Assembly: GCF_958295425.1 (NCBI RefSeq)
Contig: NC_081138.1
Coordinates: 5,010,302-5,074,301, forward strand
Length of the DNA stretch: 64,000 nt
Direction: 5' to 3'
From: Solea solea
Lineage: Eukaryota; Chordata; Actinopteri; Pleuronectiformes; Soleidae
Below are positions 33,101-46,159 of this stretch, one piece after another. Each line of letters starts with the position of its first letter. Position 1 is the stretch's first letter. Position numbers and translations under genes: made by a program. Below the pieces are notes generated by a model. That model ran no database searches. It saw only the letters and a list, made by a program, of their open reading frames with translations, and was not told the origin of the DNA.

Positions 33101-34440
33101 CCAGAATCCAGTGACCATTCCACCGTCCTGCAGGTCAGTTTCCCATTGATGTACTGTATAAGTAAATAGTGGAGAAAGCTCCATCCAACATAAATAAATA
33201 AATAGAGAAATTCTGCACATTTAACTTTTCACAGATGTTTTGTTGTCTGCAGTTAGACATGTGTCATGATATATCACTATATGATTGTCTTGAAATATAT
33301 TGATCTTTACATAATTATTGTATCGTGATATTATTCTTAACGTTTAACAATATCTTGAACTCACTTAGTTTCTCAGTGTATTATTGATAACACTGTGTGG
33401 TTATAGTATAGTTATAAATATTGTACTAGGGAAGTAATATTCATTATCATCATTATTAACAATGAAAAAAAAACATTGTGACGGTATTACACTGTTGATA
33501 GTCTACAGCAGGTATGTCCAAAGTTTGGCCTTGGTCAGATTTCACCTCCTATTATGATATTATTATATATCTGACCCCAGATGTGAAAGAAAGACAAAAA
33601 AAATTCATTTGTTCACTCCTGTGTGTCTTAAATTTGGTTACATTGCCCTTTTAAAAATGATAATTGTGACAATGTAAATAAAATCATTATAAAACAGTGC
33701 ATTAGTATGCAACTTTTACTGTTAAAAAAAAAAAAAAAAGGTCTGAAGGGACCATTAACCCCTGGGAATCTTCACATTATCAAATCTGGCCCTCATTAAA
33801 GAAAGTTTGGACACCCCAGGTATACACTAATTCTTAACACCAAGCTACTACATGGCTGTTGCTGTGGAAATAATATGGTAATACTGTAATATTATCACCT
33901 TATTACTGGGAAAGAGCCGTAACTTGGTCAAAATCACTGGATCGGATATTGGACAGATCAAAATATGAAATCTGATACAATTCCAATAGCATTTTAGCTG
34001 AGTCATGCACAGTTGGAGAATTATGTCTGTGAAATGGTTTTAAATGTCCAGCACGGCAGATACTACATGAGAATAAGTGGTATCGTGCCATCCTTACTTA
34101 TTACTTCACTATGACACTGTTTATACCAAGTCTGGAATTGCATTAAAATAATATGGTATTACCATAAAATGATCACTTTACTAATATCATGTTGTTTTTG
34201 TGCTTGAACTTGAATGCTATCAAAGTGTAAAGGTTCATACAACCACATTGGGGATTAGACGTCGGTTGTTCTTATGTGGTGTTTGTGTTCCCTGTGCACA
34301 GTTACTCCGAGGGCCTGCAGATGCTGCTGAGCTCCATCATGGTGTCAAACCCACAGGAGAGACCAAACATCAGCTGGGTCCTTGACCAGGTACAGGACCT
34401 TCAGAGTCGCAGCCCCAACACCCAGACCAACATGGTTTGA
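30132..34440 (+). CDS. stk16: Serine/threonine-protein kinase 16 (complete, 305 aa)
   Basis: Membrane-associated Ser/Thr kinase of the NAK family, acting at the Golgi/secretory pathway. Coding exons: 30132-30217, 30568-30787, 30874-31007, 31547-31634, 32191-32319, 33012-33133, 34302-34440; phases agree and the 305-aa length equals the human protein. The N-terminus MGQTLCICSRG keeps Gly2 for myristoylation and Cys6/Cys8 for palmitoylation. Kinase motifs: glycine loop EGGFSYVDL, ATP lysine in YALKRIL (K49), catalytic HRDLKPTN (D148), metal-binding DLG (D166), activation segment DWAAQRCTISYRAPE, and DERTDIWSLGCVLY. The chosen ATG has a strong Kozak context; an in-frame ATG 24 bp upstream is weak and would bury Gly2. 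No defect seen; almost certainly functional. Confidence 0.97.
31691..31960. repeat. Tc1-like remnant in STK16 intron 4
   Basis: TACAGTACTGTGCAAAAGTC matches the terminus at 18699. GGTCACACTAAAT near 31925 matches the GGTCACACTAAAC near the far end of that copy. The right terminus is missing. Confidence 0.55.
32640..32902. repeat. MITE copy 3, 'TTTGCTCCATATAAC' family
   Basis: GGTTTCTTTGCTCCATATAA and GGTTTGTGGACAAAACA occur in the orientation of copy 1 (880-1048), opposite to 57415-57715. It lies in intron 5 of STK16. Confidence 0.65.
33509..33819. mobile_element. hAT-like MITE in STK16 intron 6
   Basis: The left end CAGGTATGTCCAAA and the right end (reverse complement CTGGGGTGTCCAAA) form imperfect terminal repeats. 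The flanking 8-mers GTCTACAG and GTATACAC match at six of eight bases, a decayed hAT-type duplication. Confidence 0.65.
33895..34098. repeat. MITE fragment of the 'GGTAT-TGTCCCATCC' family
   Basis: Contains ATCGGATATTGGACAG, an AAATGG/ATTTTAG body and the end GGTATCGTGCCATCC, similar to the element at 62535-62885. Confidence 0.5.
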
Positions 34441-36700
34441 TGCTGCACACAGGGCGCTCTAGGTTTGAGCTCACGGAGACATTTGCACACATAAATGAAT
34501 GAAATGAATGCATCTCATTGATTTTTAGGCTTGAAAATATTCATTTTTATTTATTGACTTGAGTACAAAATTCTTGGCATCAGCATCAGCTTTTTTTGAA
34601 TGTTCAGATCCAGCCCCCATATCCCAGTGGACTCTTGTTATCCCTATAGGCGATCCAAATGTCCATCTTAAAGGCCTTAAATATAGTTTGACCCTGCTGT
34701 GTGATGGAGGCAAGGCTTGCTTCTAATAATGAGTTTACCCCTGTGTTGTTAAAGGGACAGATCGACATTTAGAAAAATATTCACATTCTTTGACGGTCAT
34801 GTGAGAACAGATACTCTCATGTCTGTTTATTCAACGTGACTCTGGAGCCAGCAGCCAGTTACCCTAACTTATTACAGCTTAGCAATAAAGGCTGGAAAGC
34901 AGGGGGAACAGCTAGCGGAGCTCTGTAGAAAGGTAACAGTTAAAAAAGATAATAAAACATTTTTGGAATGGATAATTCAATAAGAGCCTTGCTTTCTAGT
35001 CTCTATGCCAAGCTAAGCTAACAGGCTGCCAGCTGAATTTCTATTTTATTATGACAGTAAAGAAGGAAATGCATGATTGTCGAAAAATTGTAGTTTTTTA
35101 ACGTTCGATTGGGTGAGGCTGCCTGAGTTAAATAGATATGAGATTATATTCTTCATCTTTCATCTCAATTTCTGAGTTTTGTGTGTATGTGTGTGTGTAA
35201 CACTCAGAGTTTGTCTGTACTGAGGAAAAGGCAGTGTCCTCCTCACCTGCAATGCTGTATTTGACCACACAGAGGTGCTATAGCATCACAGACCCCTGCT
35301 CCCTTATAGACATACAGATTGACCATTTCTCTGTCTGTGCTGTCAGTTTATGTGCATATAGGAAGGAGAAGGGGCCAGGTGTTACTATTACACACCTAAA
35401 CACACACATGATTTTATGAAATATAACTCTAAGTCATTGTCATTGCAGTTTACCCGTGTGTTGCTGCATTTTTCACTGTAATTTGTTTTTAAAAGTATTT
35501 TCTATTCCAGCTGTGCTCATGTTTCATTCTGTGTTTTTTCCCCGCTCACATGTAAACGTGTTCTGACTCTTTTGTTCTCAGGGTTCACCCACATCCTCAT
35601 GGTACCATTTTACAACTGCTATTAAATTAACTTAAACATAGGGCATTTCAGTTAAGATTCATGCTTGAATGACTCTGTAATGCAGTGATAACAGTCCATA
35701 ATAGAACTGAAGAAAGGTACTTGTTTGGGCTGTCACTTTTTTTTAAATAAATCAAATTAAAAAAAAATTAGTATTTTTAATGTATACCACTCAGTAGAGC
35801 CGGATGGAATAGACACTCCCTGAAGTGGAAATCACTGACGACAGGAGCAAGCGTCAACAGCTTTTAACTAAAATGTAGTAACATAACATCACTTCTATGT
35901 TAAAATATAGAATTCTGGGGATCGGGATCGAGTGTGCCTAGATGTGTTTACATGGACACAAGTAATTGGAATAGAATATGTCTAGTGAACTAATAGTGAA
36001 CTGACATGAAAGTCACAGATGCAGAAGAAGAGGAAAATTAATCTTCTGCTTCTACGTCCGGAGAATTCTGACTGAACACATGTTTTGTGTCCATGTAAAC
36101 AATGGAATTGTAAATTCCAAATTGGAACGAATGAAGAAATTTTGCACACGTAAACACAGCTACTGTCATATAATATGGTCGGAAAACCCCACGCGTGTCC
36201 TCCCTGTGCTGGATCCTAATGCGTACTACTTCAAATGATCTATGAGACTGCAGCATGACTTTCAAACAGGTCATTACAGCTCAAACGTAAACTTTAACCC
36301 TGTGTTCGGAATACAAATACAGTATGTTTGAATAAAAAGTGACAGCCCTCGTACTTGGGTAAATGACATACCGTTTAAATATATGATCTTTTTTTAATAA
36401 TAAGTTTAGACATGTATATCAAATGACTTATGGTTCTGTGTGTCATTAATGTCAAACTAACATCACTCGCATATGACTCACAGATATAAGAGGGTGTTAT
36501 TTGAATATGATTATTATGTTTCATTTCTTGTTACTGCTCAGTAAAGGACACAAATAATAACTCTAGTGTCTTCAATTTTCTTAATATAAACGTGTCATCA
36601 AACACTGAAATGCACTGATGCTCAAATTCTATTAATATACGTAGCCTGACACTTCTGGCCTACAGTTTTTGGAAACCACAACTTAATGGATAGTTTAGTA
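34441..36700 (+). other. STK16 3' UTR and downstream flank
   Basis: Begins right after the STK16 stop. AATAAA hexamers at about 34884 and 34952 are candidate cleavage signals. Beyond about 35.8 kb nothing gene-like is visible; the sequence is A+T rich. Confidence 0.5.
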
Positions 36701-36836
36701 CCAAGGTTATCAAACTGTAGTATGTGTACCACCTGTGGTACATGAGTTTCCTCCAGTGGTACTTGGAGGAAAATCAACTGTTCTACTGTGTATACCAGGG
36801 TATGTGATCGGAGTGGAGCTGCAGAATTTTGATTAG
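36701..36836. repeat. hAT-like MITE fragment
   Basis: AAGGTTATCAAACTGTAGTA, GTACCACCTGTGGTAC and GTGGTACTTGGAGGAAA form a palindromic terminus of a fish hAT-type repeat known from its 'TCTCAAACTGTGGTAC' form. Confidence 0.5.
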
Positions 36837-38409
36837 AGTGTGTCAAATTAAACTTGTAGAAATGTATTAAATACCTATAATTAGAGTCACCTTATCTCTC
36901 ACTCCATCTTAACCTAATTTCATCATACCAGTGTGTGAAGTATATATGAGGAAGAGGACGATGATGAGAGAGCAAATCATCTTATTGAGAATAAATCTGC
37001 CTCCTGTGAAAAGTCTGTCGCCGACTTTGCTCGACTTATTTACACCACTGTATTTTAACGTGGCTCTTACTTCAGGAGCTCAATATTTTCTCAGGTTATA
37101 CTCAAAACCAAATAAACTTCACAATCTCAACTGATAAACATATAGATCAGACAGTAGAGCATGAAGAGCAGCAATAGTAATGGTAAGTATAACTTTTCTG
37201 ACTTACCTTTCTGACAAGTTGGAGTAGACTAAAGGTAATAATACTGTAACATTTAAGTATTGTTTGCTGGTAATAAAAAAATAAATAAAAATCCTCCCAC
37301 TGAAGCCAACATATTCATGATGTATAACAGAATTTCAAAGTAAAAGCGTTTGTTACGGTATGTACATACGTCTGAAAAAAAATAATTTTAGAATTCTGAT
37401 TTTTTTTTACCTCACAATCTGAGAATTATGTCTTTAATCTCAGATACTGAAGCATATTCACATGTGGCCCCAATCCACCTCCTTAGATAGGGAACAACAC
37501 ATAGTTCACAATGAATAAACAACAACATATGGACAACTGGATTTTAAGCACTGAACAAGCATGTATATTGCATGTATAATATACTCATGTATATTATCTT
37601 TATGTTAAATTGAATGCATTTAAAATTGTGGTACATATAACCTAATATATTATTATCATTATTATAACAACATTGCTTATTGTTTATGACAATAGCCGTG
37701 CCTTGGCCACTTGTGCTGTGTTCGCAAGTTAGAGGAGGACGGGGCCAGTTCTTAATATTACTTGATGTTAAGTGGCGAGCTGTGTAGAGGCCCACAGGCC
37801 GCGGGTTTAAGACCTCTCATTTGAAGTATCAATTTCTTTCTTTTTTTTTTGTCAAAGTAGAATTCAATTTAATCTGTTTTATCATCTCTCCAATGGGTTA
37901 ATCTGCAAGAAAAGTGTTGTAATCTCAATTTTTACAGTGCAGCGTTGTGTGCAGGATCCAGATTATTAGATTGTTGTGAGGTAATGCAGTATTCTGTTTA
38001 ACAGAGGATGGTATGAAAGTATTTTGAATTTGTATTATTTACTGTACAGAAGTAGTTGTACCCAGGTTCATTCTTCCTCAGTCGACACCGCAGATTTGCT
38101 CCGCTACTTAAAGACTAGGAGATGTCTTAATGCTGTGAAGGGATTCTGCTGAGCTCAGTGGTACAGAGAAATCATTGGTCTTCTGTCAGAATGCAAAGTG
38201 GTAGATGTTCACAAGTTTCAACAGTTTCATCTATGCTGTTTAAAGTGCTCACAAGGCAGGGATCTGTGCACCCATGGTAAATTGGGGGTGGGAATAATAC
38301 ACAACTCCTTATATGGACATCCTGGGGGGGGGTTATATGTTACATATTCTGGCTTTTAAAAGTGTTGTTGAGACAAAGTAATGATGCAATTTATATTGCA
38401 TTGTTGGTA

Positions 38410-38600
38410 GTGATATAAAGTAGCAATATGTGTGCAGAAGTCACAAAATAGATTTTTTTTCTTTTAGTTTTGTTCATAAAAAGGAGCCAAGTGAACGTTG
38501 AACTGTGACATATTTCCAAATTTCACAAATTCAATCTTTTTAAATCAATTTTAAACCTTTTGAGTTCTTTTTGCTCAGGTGTGTTTATATAGTTTGAGTA
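38410..38600 (+). repeat. Dispersed repeat, partner of 1825-1985
   Basis: Shares GTGCAGAAGTCAC, TTTTGTTCATAAAAAG, AATTTTAAACCTTTTGAGT-like and TATATAGTTTGAGTAAATG blocks with the intronic copy in the first receptor gene. Confidence 0.55.
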
Positions 38601-38794
38601 AATGAAAGAAAATGTTTAATCAGATTGTTGAGGTTGTGCTGAAAAAAGGGATATTCTTACATTCTTATAGCGTCTGTATTTACTGTATGTTTTAACTTAG
38701 TAATGGAAAAAAGCAAGTGTTCTAAGTGTTAAAGGCGCTGTGGTGTTTGAATGGTGCATCAGAGCTGTACTATCCTCCAGTCTTTAAATTCAGT

Positions 38795-39010
38795 ACCAAT
38801 TGTGAAGTTGAAGTCCAACTTTATTCACAAAGCACTTTTAAAAACAACACGGTTGACCGAATTCCTGAACAGGTGCAATCCATAAAGGACCTAAAACATG
38901 AGCAAAAATATTAACGGTAAAGTACGTAATGAGATTTAGATTAGGTTAGATTAGATTAGATTTAATTAATCCTACACTTGGGAAATTGTTACACATTCTA
39001 CTCATTGTTA
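38795..39010. repeat. Retroposon 3' tail
   Basis: GTCCAACTTTATTCACAAAG followed by (TTAGA)n and TTAATCCTACACTTGGGAAA with a GTTACAGCAGC block, the layout of fish LINE/SINE 3' ends (compare 53200-53260 and 63350-63400). Confidence 0.5.
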
Positions 39011-41591
39011 CAGCAGCTAAAGGGTTCAGCGATAAGTGGCAAATACAAGAAGTATGAGAATAGGATATAGGATTTCCAAGACAAATAATATAAAGTTTTG
39101 AATGATTAAATTAATAAATTACATTTAAACAGGAAGTGAATTGACCAAGGTCACCCTAATGTCAGTGGCAGATTCCCCCCCAAAAGCTATGTCATATAGA
39201 GCAAACAGAGTTACATTGATGTCTTTGAAAAAACACATACAAATGTATATCCTTATATATTTAGTGATGGTTGAATGGAGAGACATGACAAATTAATGAT
39301 TGTTTCTGAATCATTTAGGTGTAATTTTGTAAATACAGAGTGTTTTTTTAAATAACCTAACCCATTAAAGTAGAAATACTTAACTTTATTAAAGAAGCTG
39401 ACTCAGTCTTGGATGAATCAACAGACAAGCACAACCTTCATCTGACAGTGTTGAGCTCCTGTGGCCGTTTCTCTGCATCACTGTGTGTGTGTGTGTTTGT
39501 GCAGATTAGCTTGAAAACAAATATCATGCTGCTTATGAGGCTGAATTTACAACCTTTTCCTGCTCCCAGATCAGTGGGATGGCACATTTCACTGCTGTCC
39601 CAATTACTTTTGAAGGTAATTCCTACCTTAGCCGGGCATAAACGCACACACTCAAACGTCCAGTCGTAAAGTATACAAAACCTCCCGCAAATTTACAGTG
39701 CAGATGCCCTTTTTGTACTCAAACACCCTAAGGATTCATTACACTTAAATTAATAAAATCCAAGCTGATATCTTCCTCACATCCACCGACGAGGCCCAGA
39801 CTCCCCTGGGACTCGGTTCAGGACGGGGCTGTGTTTATGGGTTCAACACGTGCCCACATGCAGACGTGATCACACCCTAGCCCCGCCTCTTATACTCACC
39901 ATTATTTGCCGGTGAGGCCCTGAAATGATGTCATACAGCACAAGCGCAAGGTCAAAGCAATGTTCGCCAACGTTTCAGCACCAATTTCACGTGTTTTCCG
40001 CTTGTCATTCAGTGAGGGGATGCTTTGCGTGCGTGTGCGTGCGTGTGTGCGTGTGTCACATGTAATCCAATCCCAGTCCTCAAACACAAACATACTTTAG
40101 CACTCACGCTATAAACCATCCGCAGGCTCCATTGATTTGGCGATGAATCAATTAGTGAATTATTTAATTAGCGGAGCATTATGGGTCAGAGCCGAGTGGC
40201 TCCCACCCTGCAGTGTTCTTAGGTCTCTTTAAATCATTTGACATGTACGCGTGGACCATCACAATGTCAACATGCGCAATATACTGTACGTGAGGTAAAA
40301 GATGTATGCATAGTTTTGGAAAAATCTTGAAAGCAGGGCATGAATTAAGATCACATTTTTCAATGTTAAAATGGAACTTTACTTTTAAGCGTCTGCATAG
40401 TTTATTCAGGTGGGTTATAGGTGTGCACATTTTTAATTTGAGCATAAAACACCTGAATGTAAACAATTGAAGAATCACATTGAAGTTTTATGCTTGAGGG
40501 AGGTGGAAATATTGGCGCAACATAAGAGGTAAATGGAAGCAGTTTTAGCAAATAAAGGAGGACGTGTTTACAAATGACATGACTGAAACGTCGCTCCCGT
40601 TTCTGCATTGTCCTGTATCGGAAAAAAAGCAGAAAAAGCGGTGAGAGCAGGTGAGATAAGGAATAATATGTGGATGGATGAGGAAACCACAATTTTCTTC
40701 TACTTACAGTAGAGCAGAGGTCTCAAACTCGTGGGGCGAATGTGGCCCGGCACTTAATATCACGCTATAACGGGTTATAAAAATAAATATAAATTCAAAA
40801 CATACATTAAATTAAGATGAATTTTACATCCTAAATCAATCGTTCCATATCAGCCCAAATGCTTTTATTTTGAAATTCTGTGAAATATCATCAGAAAACA
40901 ATTGTCATTGCTGTATCTCGATGGAAAAAACATATCATTTTAAGCTCCACCCCTACTGAACAGATGCTTTTTCACAAAAAGTTTGAACAATCCTAGGAAC
41001 CGGTGACACTTTAATGTAGCAAACCGATTAGAAGGTGATCAACATTACACATCTTGGGCTCATGAGCTTCTCCAGCAGAACTCGACACACTTGTACTGCA
41101 GCTGGGCACTGACTGCGTCCTCACTCTGTCTTTTGGTTGCTTTTGCGGTTTTCGAAGTCAAGAAATCCAGAATTCTTTGTTTTCCCTACGTTGTTTTTGA
41201 CCAACACTGACCCTTACACTTCGACCTGAATGTGCTGATGTCCTTACGTTAGATAGTGGAGAGTAATAATTCAACATACTTTAAACTTGTTTTGTTATCG
41301 GACAAGCAAATGACTAACTATTATTCAATTTCTGATTTAAAAAAAGGAGAAATACAACCAAACTATTTACACACTCAGTGCTCACTGCACCCCTGACAAC
41401 CTCAACAAGACCAGTAGGGTTCCAAAATGGCTGCAACTCAGTCCAATAGTATATAATATAATACTCTACTTTTACATTGCATTTCATTCTTATTTGTTTC
41501 ACTTAAAGTCAGGTGTACACATAGTACTGTTTAATTTTTATCTGTGGACATGTTGCTACACTGTTTTCCTGTGCAAAAATACCGTGTAGAG

Positions 41592-41978
41592 CAGGGGTGT
41601 CAAACTCATTTTTGTTCAGGGGCCACATACAGCACAATAAACCGGACCAGTAAAAATAGTAAAATAATAGCATAATAACCTATGAACAACAAGAACTCCT
41701 TAGTTTTTTCTCCTTTGTTTTACATTTAATGAAGGACAATTTTACAAAACATGAAATTCTTGAGAAATATAAGTGCAATTTCAACAATATCATGCCTAAA
41801 TTTACTATTTACACAGCACAATGGATCTATAAAGGCACAAACATTTAGTCACGGGTATCTGGAGCATTTGACATTACGTTTAGATTAGTGTGAAATTTTA
41901 ACAAATTCATCCTGTGGGCCGGATTGGACCCTCTGGCGGGCCGGTTCTGGCCCCCGGGCCGTATGTTTGACACCCCTG
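41592..41978. mobile_element. hAT MITE with perfect 8-bp target-site duplication
   Basis: Ends are CAGGGGTGTCAAACTCAT and, in reverse complement, CAGGGGTGTCAAACATAC, sharing 14 identical terminal bases. The flanking 8-mer GTGTAGAG is present at 41584-41591 and again at 41979-41986. The 387-bp interior has no reading frame for a transposase. Confidence 0.95.
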
Positions 41979-41986
41979 GTGTAGAG

Positions 41987-42889
41987 CGTTGTTATGACTG
42001 GTATTGCTAATAGGCTAACAATGGCTAGCTCGCTATATATTCAGAATGGCTACCCAGTGGTGTGGTGACAGTTGTTATTACTTTTTATTCTTTAAGTTCA
42101 CTTTTTATTCTTGTGCGTTTTTGCTATTTTCATGCTATGATTTATGTTTCAAGAATTAGTTTTTACTGTCTTTTACCATTTTAATGCCATTTTAATGCTG
42201 TGTGTCTATAATGCTTTTATTTTGTAAAGCACTTTAATTGGTCACCTGTGGGTTGTTGTAAAGGGCTATAGAATGAAAGTACATCAATTACATCACATTT
42301 TTTTTTTAACCAAATTTCTGAAAATTTTGAATAACAACGTATACTTGTCGAGCATGGCTAAAAATTGAATGACACTAAAACCTTTTTTTTTTTATATCAG
42401 CATTGATACATATCACGACAAAACCAATTATGCAATCTTTTAATTATTTTATTTATTTTAATAAATTATGATTTCAACATCTTTATGGTCAAAATCCAAC
42501 AAATTTGAACACTTCTTCAGTATTTGTTTATTCATTACAAGTTATATCGTCAACGCAGTATTCATCAATCGTGCAAAATGACCATAGAAATTTTTTCTAA
42601 AAGCAGTTAAATCGGATTATTATCCCCGTGAGACCACACTAAAGTAACTTTCCCGTGGTGGGATGTTGTTTTCTTTAAAGTTTTCGGCACAGACGACAGA
42701 AGTTTTGCCGTCACTCAAGTCCAAATTAGCCTTGGCTGCGGCTGAAAGACGGAGAAATATGGACATTACATCTACCCTTGTTGAGCGGATGAGTTACGGC
42801 CTGTGTTTGTTGCTGGGCCGTTCTTTCCGTCCAGAAGCTTTCTTTGCACTCATTAATTCATGGGAGTGTTTGGGTTAAAATGCATAATG
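41987..42889. other. Gene-poor spacer
   Basis: A+T-rich, with TTTT/ATTTT runs. A short open frame at 42663-42878 has no family motif. No feature supported. Confidence 0.45.
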
Positions 42890-43262
42890 AGTTCATTAAG
42901 GGGGATTGGCGTAATCAGTAAAGGTATTGCTTTAATTACTGGCATGGGGCCAAATCTATCCGTTCTCTGTTAGCCCGGCAACCCACCCTGTACACACAGC
43001 TCACTAATTTAATTAAGTGTACAAACTGCTACACCCTAACGTCGCCCTTGGGGGCAATTATGGCACTGGAGATTGAAAGATCTCCGCCGGGGGTATTTTA
43101 CTTACTGGCAGGAGATTGCCTGTGTCAGTTAGCTGATTGCATTGATTATATTGATTTGTAACAGCTTTTCGGGTAATTTCATCTACAAAGGTGAGAGCAA
43201 CACATTGGCCCAGGGACTTTTTTATTTATTCTTTCTTTATTTAGACTCGGGACTCTTTTGCC
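42890..43262. promoter_or_regulatory. Candidate conserved non-coding element A
   Basis: Low-repeat block dense in homeodomain-type TAAT/ATTA sites (GCATAATGAGTTCATTAAGG, CTAATTTAATTAAG, TTGCATTGATTATATTGATT) mixed with GC-balanced, non-simple sequence, unlike the decayed flanks. No long open frame. Conservation cannot be measured here. Confidence 0.4.
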
Positions 43263-46159
43263 AAGTGATTAGATGAAATGGAGCCCCACAATAAGTCTTT
43301 TAAAGTGGGAGTTGGGGAGGCAGGATCGATACTTTTTATTTGCCATGGAAGGTCAGAACAGGTTTGATGTTTATGAATTCTTTAAAAGGTATATGTCACA
43401 GCCCCTTCAGCTGCAAACAGCAGGACAGAAGCTTAAACATGCAGCTGTAGACCAAGCCCCATATCACATATACTACACTGGAAGAATTTCCTCTTCCTGT
43501 ATTTTCATATAATATGTAACATTTCTGCATTAAAATATCTAAAGTAATGTTTTGTGTTATGTTGTGTAGTGTACTTACATTAGCCAAGAATGTTTCCAAC
43601 ACTAATTATAGACATAAAAATCTGGACTGCTCCATTTTGGTCCCCTTTTAATTAAGTAATTTACTTAAACGTCGCTACACAAGTTCTCTGGCAAACTTTC
43701 ATGAGTGAGGAAGGAAATATTCAGTACTACGAGCCTTGACTCTAGCGTCCTAAAGTGTGGGCTACTGCCCCCTGGTGGCTTTTGCAGGTGGGTTGGAAAT
43801 AGAAAAGGCTTGGATTTTCTGTTTTGTAATTAAAATTCAAATAACTTTAGTTACCTACACCTGCTATATTTAGGTTCACAAAATTAAGTCAATTTTGAGT
43901 AAACGCTGCAAGCAAATATGAAGGAAACTGAATTTAAGATTAATAGTTTTATTCATTTTGTTTCATAAGTCCAATGTACACTAACACATTTCACAGTGGC
44001 AGACGGACGAGAAATACATAATAACCTAATGTTTTTATATTATTTGTTTTATTTACCTCTGATGTACAGCACTTGGTTTCAGCTGTTGTTGTTTTTTAAA
44101 GTGCTTTATGAATAAAGTTGGATTGGATTATATTTTGTTAAGCAGTAGACTTTTATTAGCCAAAATCTTTCCAACACACTAAATACATAAAAGCACAATT
44201 ATCTTGCCAGTGTTTGTTTTATTTATTTTTATTTTTATTTGTTCATCACTTATTAAGTCTTTTGTTATTGTTTTGATTGAGAGACCCCAGAGCAGAAATG
44301 ACGGCGTGCATTTAATAATAATATACTACTCTTTTACATAATTTGCCCCTTATCTGTGTGGACATACTACAAATAGATTCCTGCTTTATTGTTGTTGTTG
44401 TTGTTGTTGTTGTTTTATTTATCCTCTATGGCAGTGATTCTCAAAGCCTGGGTCGCAGGAGATTTTTAGGTAATTTGCAGAATTTTCTCAGACCTTTAGT
44501 CAACACTGAGGTGTACATGTTTTAAATGACATGCAAAAAAATGACATTTTAATAATTTAATCAGCTCACCAATTCAAAATAATTACAGATAGAACTGTGA
44601 ATAAGTTGCTAGTTGTTGGCATCTTCAAAAAAGCTTGCGAAACGCTGCGTAATGGAAGCTTTTATTTTGAAGTTCAGTGCAACATAGTTGCAGCCAATAC
44701 TTTTAAATTAAAATGTTGCTTCAAGTATTACTTTCAAGATCAAAACAATTAAAGATGTTTGCCCTCCTTTCTCGTGAGGAAGAGTCACCTCTTGATGAAT
44801 CCACAGCAGGAAAAATGCACTTTAAAAAAAAACAGCAGTTTAACAAAATGCTGTACACAGTTAAAACATTTTGAACAAATGATAATAAGAACAACAAACA
44901 ATATTAATATGAAGAAAAAAAATATATTAAAAAGAAAAGCAAAAAATAATAAAATAAACAACAGAACAAAAATTAAAAAACAACAGGGACACAATGAACT
45001 AAGAACACACCGCTGTCCTTAAACATAAACACACAGATAAAGTACAGTACTTGCAGAGAGAGCTTGGCCGTGCCTGGTTTACATGTGCGTACCTCAGCCT
45101 CGACCTTGAGGAAACACAAGGGTTTAAAAAGCTCAGCAATGTGCGGGGCTGCTCAAAGATTTAAAAACAAATAATCAAATCTTAAAAATGGATCCTAGAA
45201 CGCTCCGTGTAGTAATTGTAGAAAGTGAGCCATGATCCTAGCATTTGGTGAAAAGAGACAAAACATCATGTAATATCTCACACAAGGTCACCTATATTTT
45301 GACACCGGGTCCGTGGTAGAGTGAGCCATCTTTCAACTGCGCGGTTTTGGGTGGGTTTGACACTTAACCCCCTCCTGATGGAATATTCAGAATCAAACAA
45401 CTCATTCTTTTTTTTTTATCTGCCAGAAATAGATTGAGATGAATCTGATGTTGTAAACACAGTTTAACTGTGTCAATACAGGAGCATCATTACTAATTAC
45501 TGATCTTTACCAAACGGATGTGTCGGACCAGTGAACCTCCCCTTTCTTTCAGTGAATTGTTCACGTCTCTGTGTTCAATAAACTGCAGATAAAATAAAGT
45601 CAATTTGTCTCAAATGATTCAAAATGTTGCGATGCAAGAAATCCATCCCAAGAAAATGGTTACAAGTATAGAACCGCCCACAATCGACGAATGAAGTGGT
45701 ATAATCTATGAGATTTACATTACGGAGAAGATATCATTTTCTCAGAGTTGAAAAAGAAAATAGGATATCTGATTTTATTTGACTAGACTTGTGCTTTGTG
45801 TAAATCTACGCAAAAAACAACAACAAACAAAGGACAAATAACCGACAAGGGACCAAAAGAAATTGTGAAAGGCTGTCATTATTTGTAATGGAAATTTGCC
45901 TTTCTAAATAAAAATAATGTTGGGATGATAGTATTTTAAGTGAAGTTTGACGTCTAATATCAGTGAAATCCAGTTACAGCTATTTGGTGATAAGCAAAGA
46001 TCAATAAATAAAAATACATAAATGACCCTAAAGCAGTGTGTGTGTGGTGAGCGGACACTGCAATTTAAGATTTGGGAATTATGATTAGCAGATGACAAAC
46101 TAAGAATAGCTAGTGTGTATAATTTCATGGTTTTATAGTTGTAGCGCAGTCTGTTAGGT
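43263..46159. other. Gene-poor region
   Basis: A+T-rich DNA with a GTT microsatellite (44390-44414), an AGTGATTCTCAAAGCCTGGG hAT-like end (about 44433) and a decayed SINE-like GTGGTAGAGTGAGCCATC (about 45314). No gene recognised. Confidence 0.5.

Larger units (their letters stand above)
36837..41583. other. Gene-poor region
   Basis: No exon with family similarity. Contains the repeat at 38410-38600, retroposon tails (38795-39010) and an N-terminal piece of a hAT-like repeat at about 40714-40755 (GAGGTCTCAAACTCGTGGGG). A short TAAT-rich block at 40120-40200 (AATTAGTGAATTATTTAATT) may be regulatory. Confidence 0.5.

Noticed and set aside
42663..42878. 71-codon frame as a small gene
   Set aside because: No motif, no codon structure, no splice partners.
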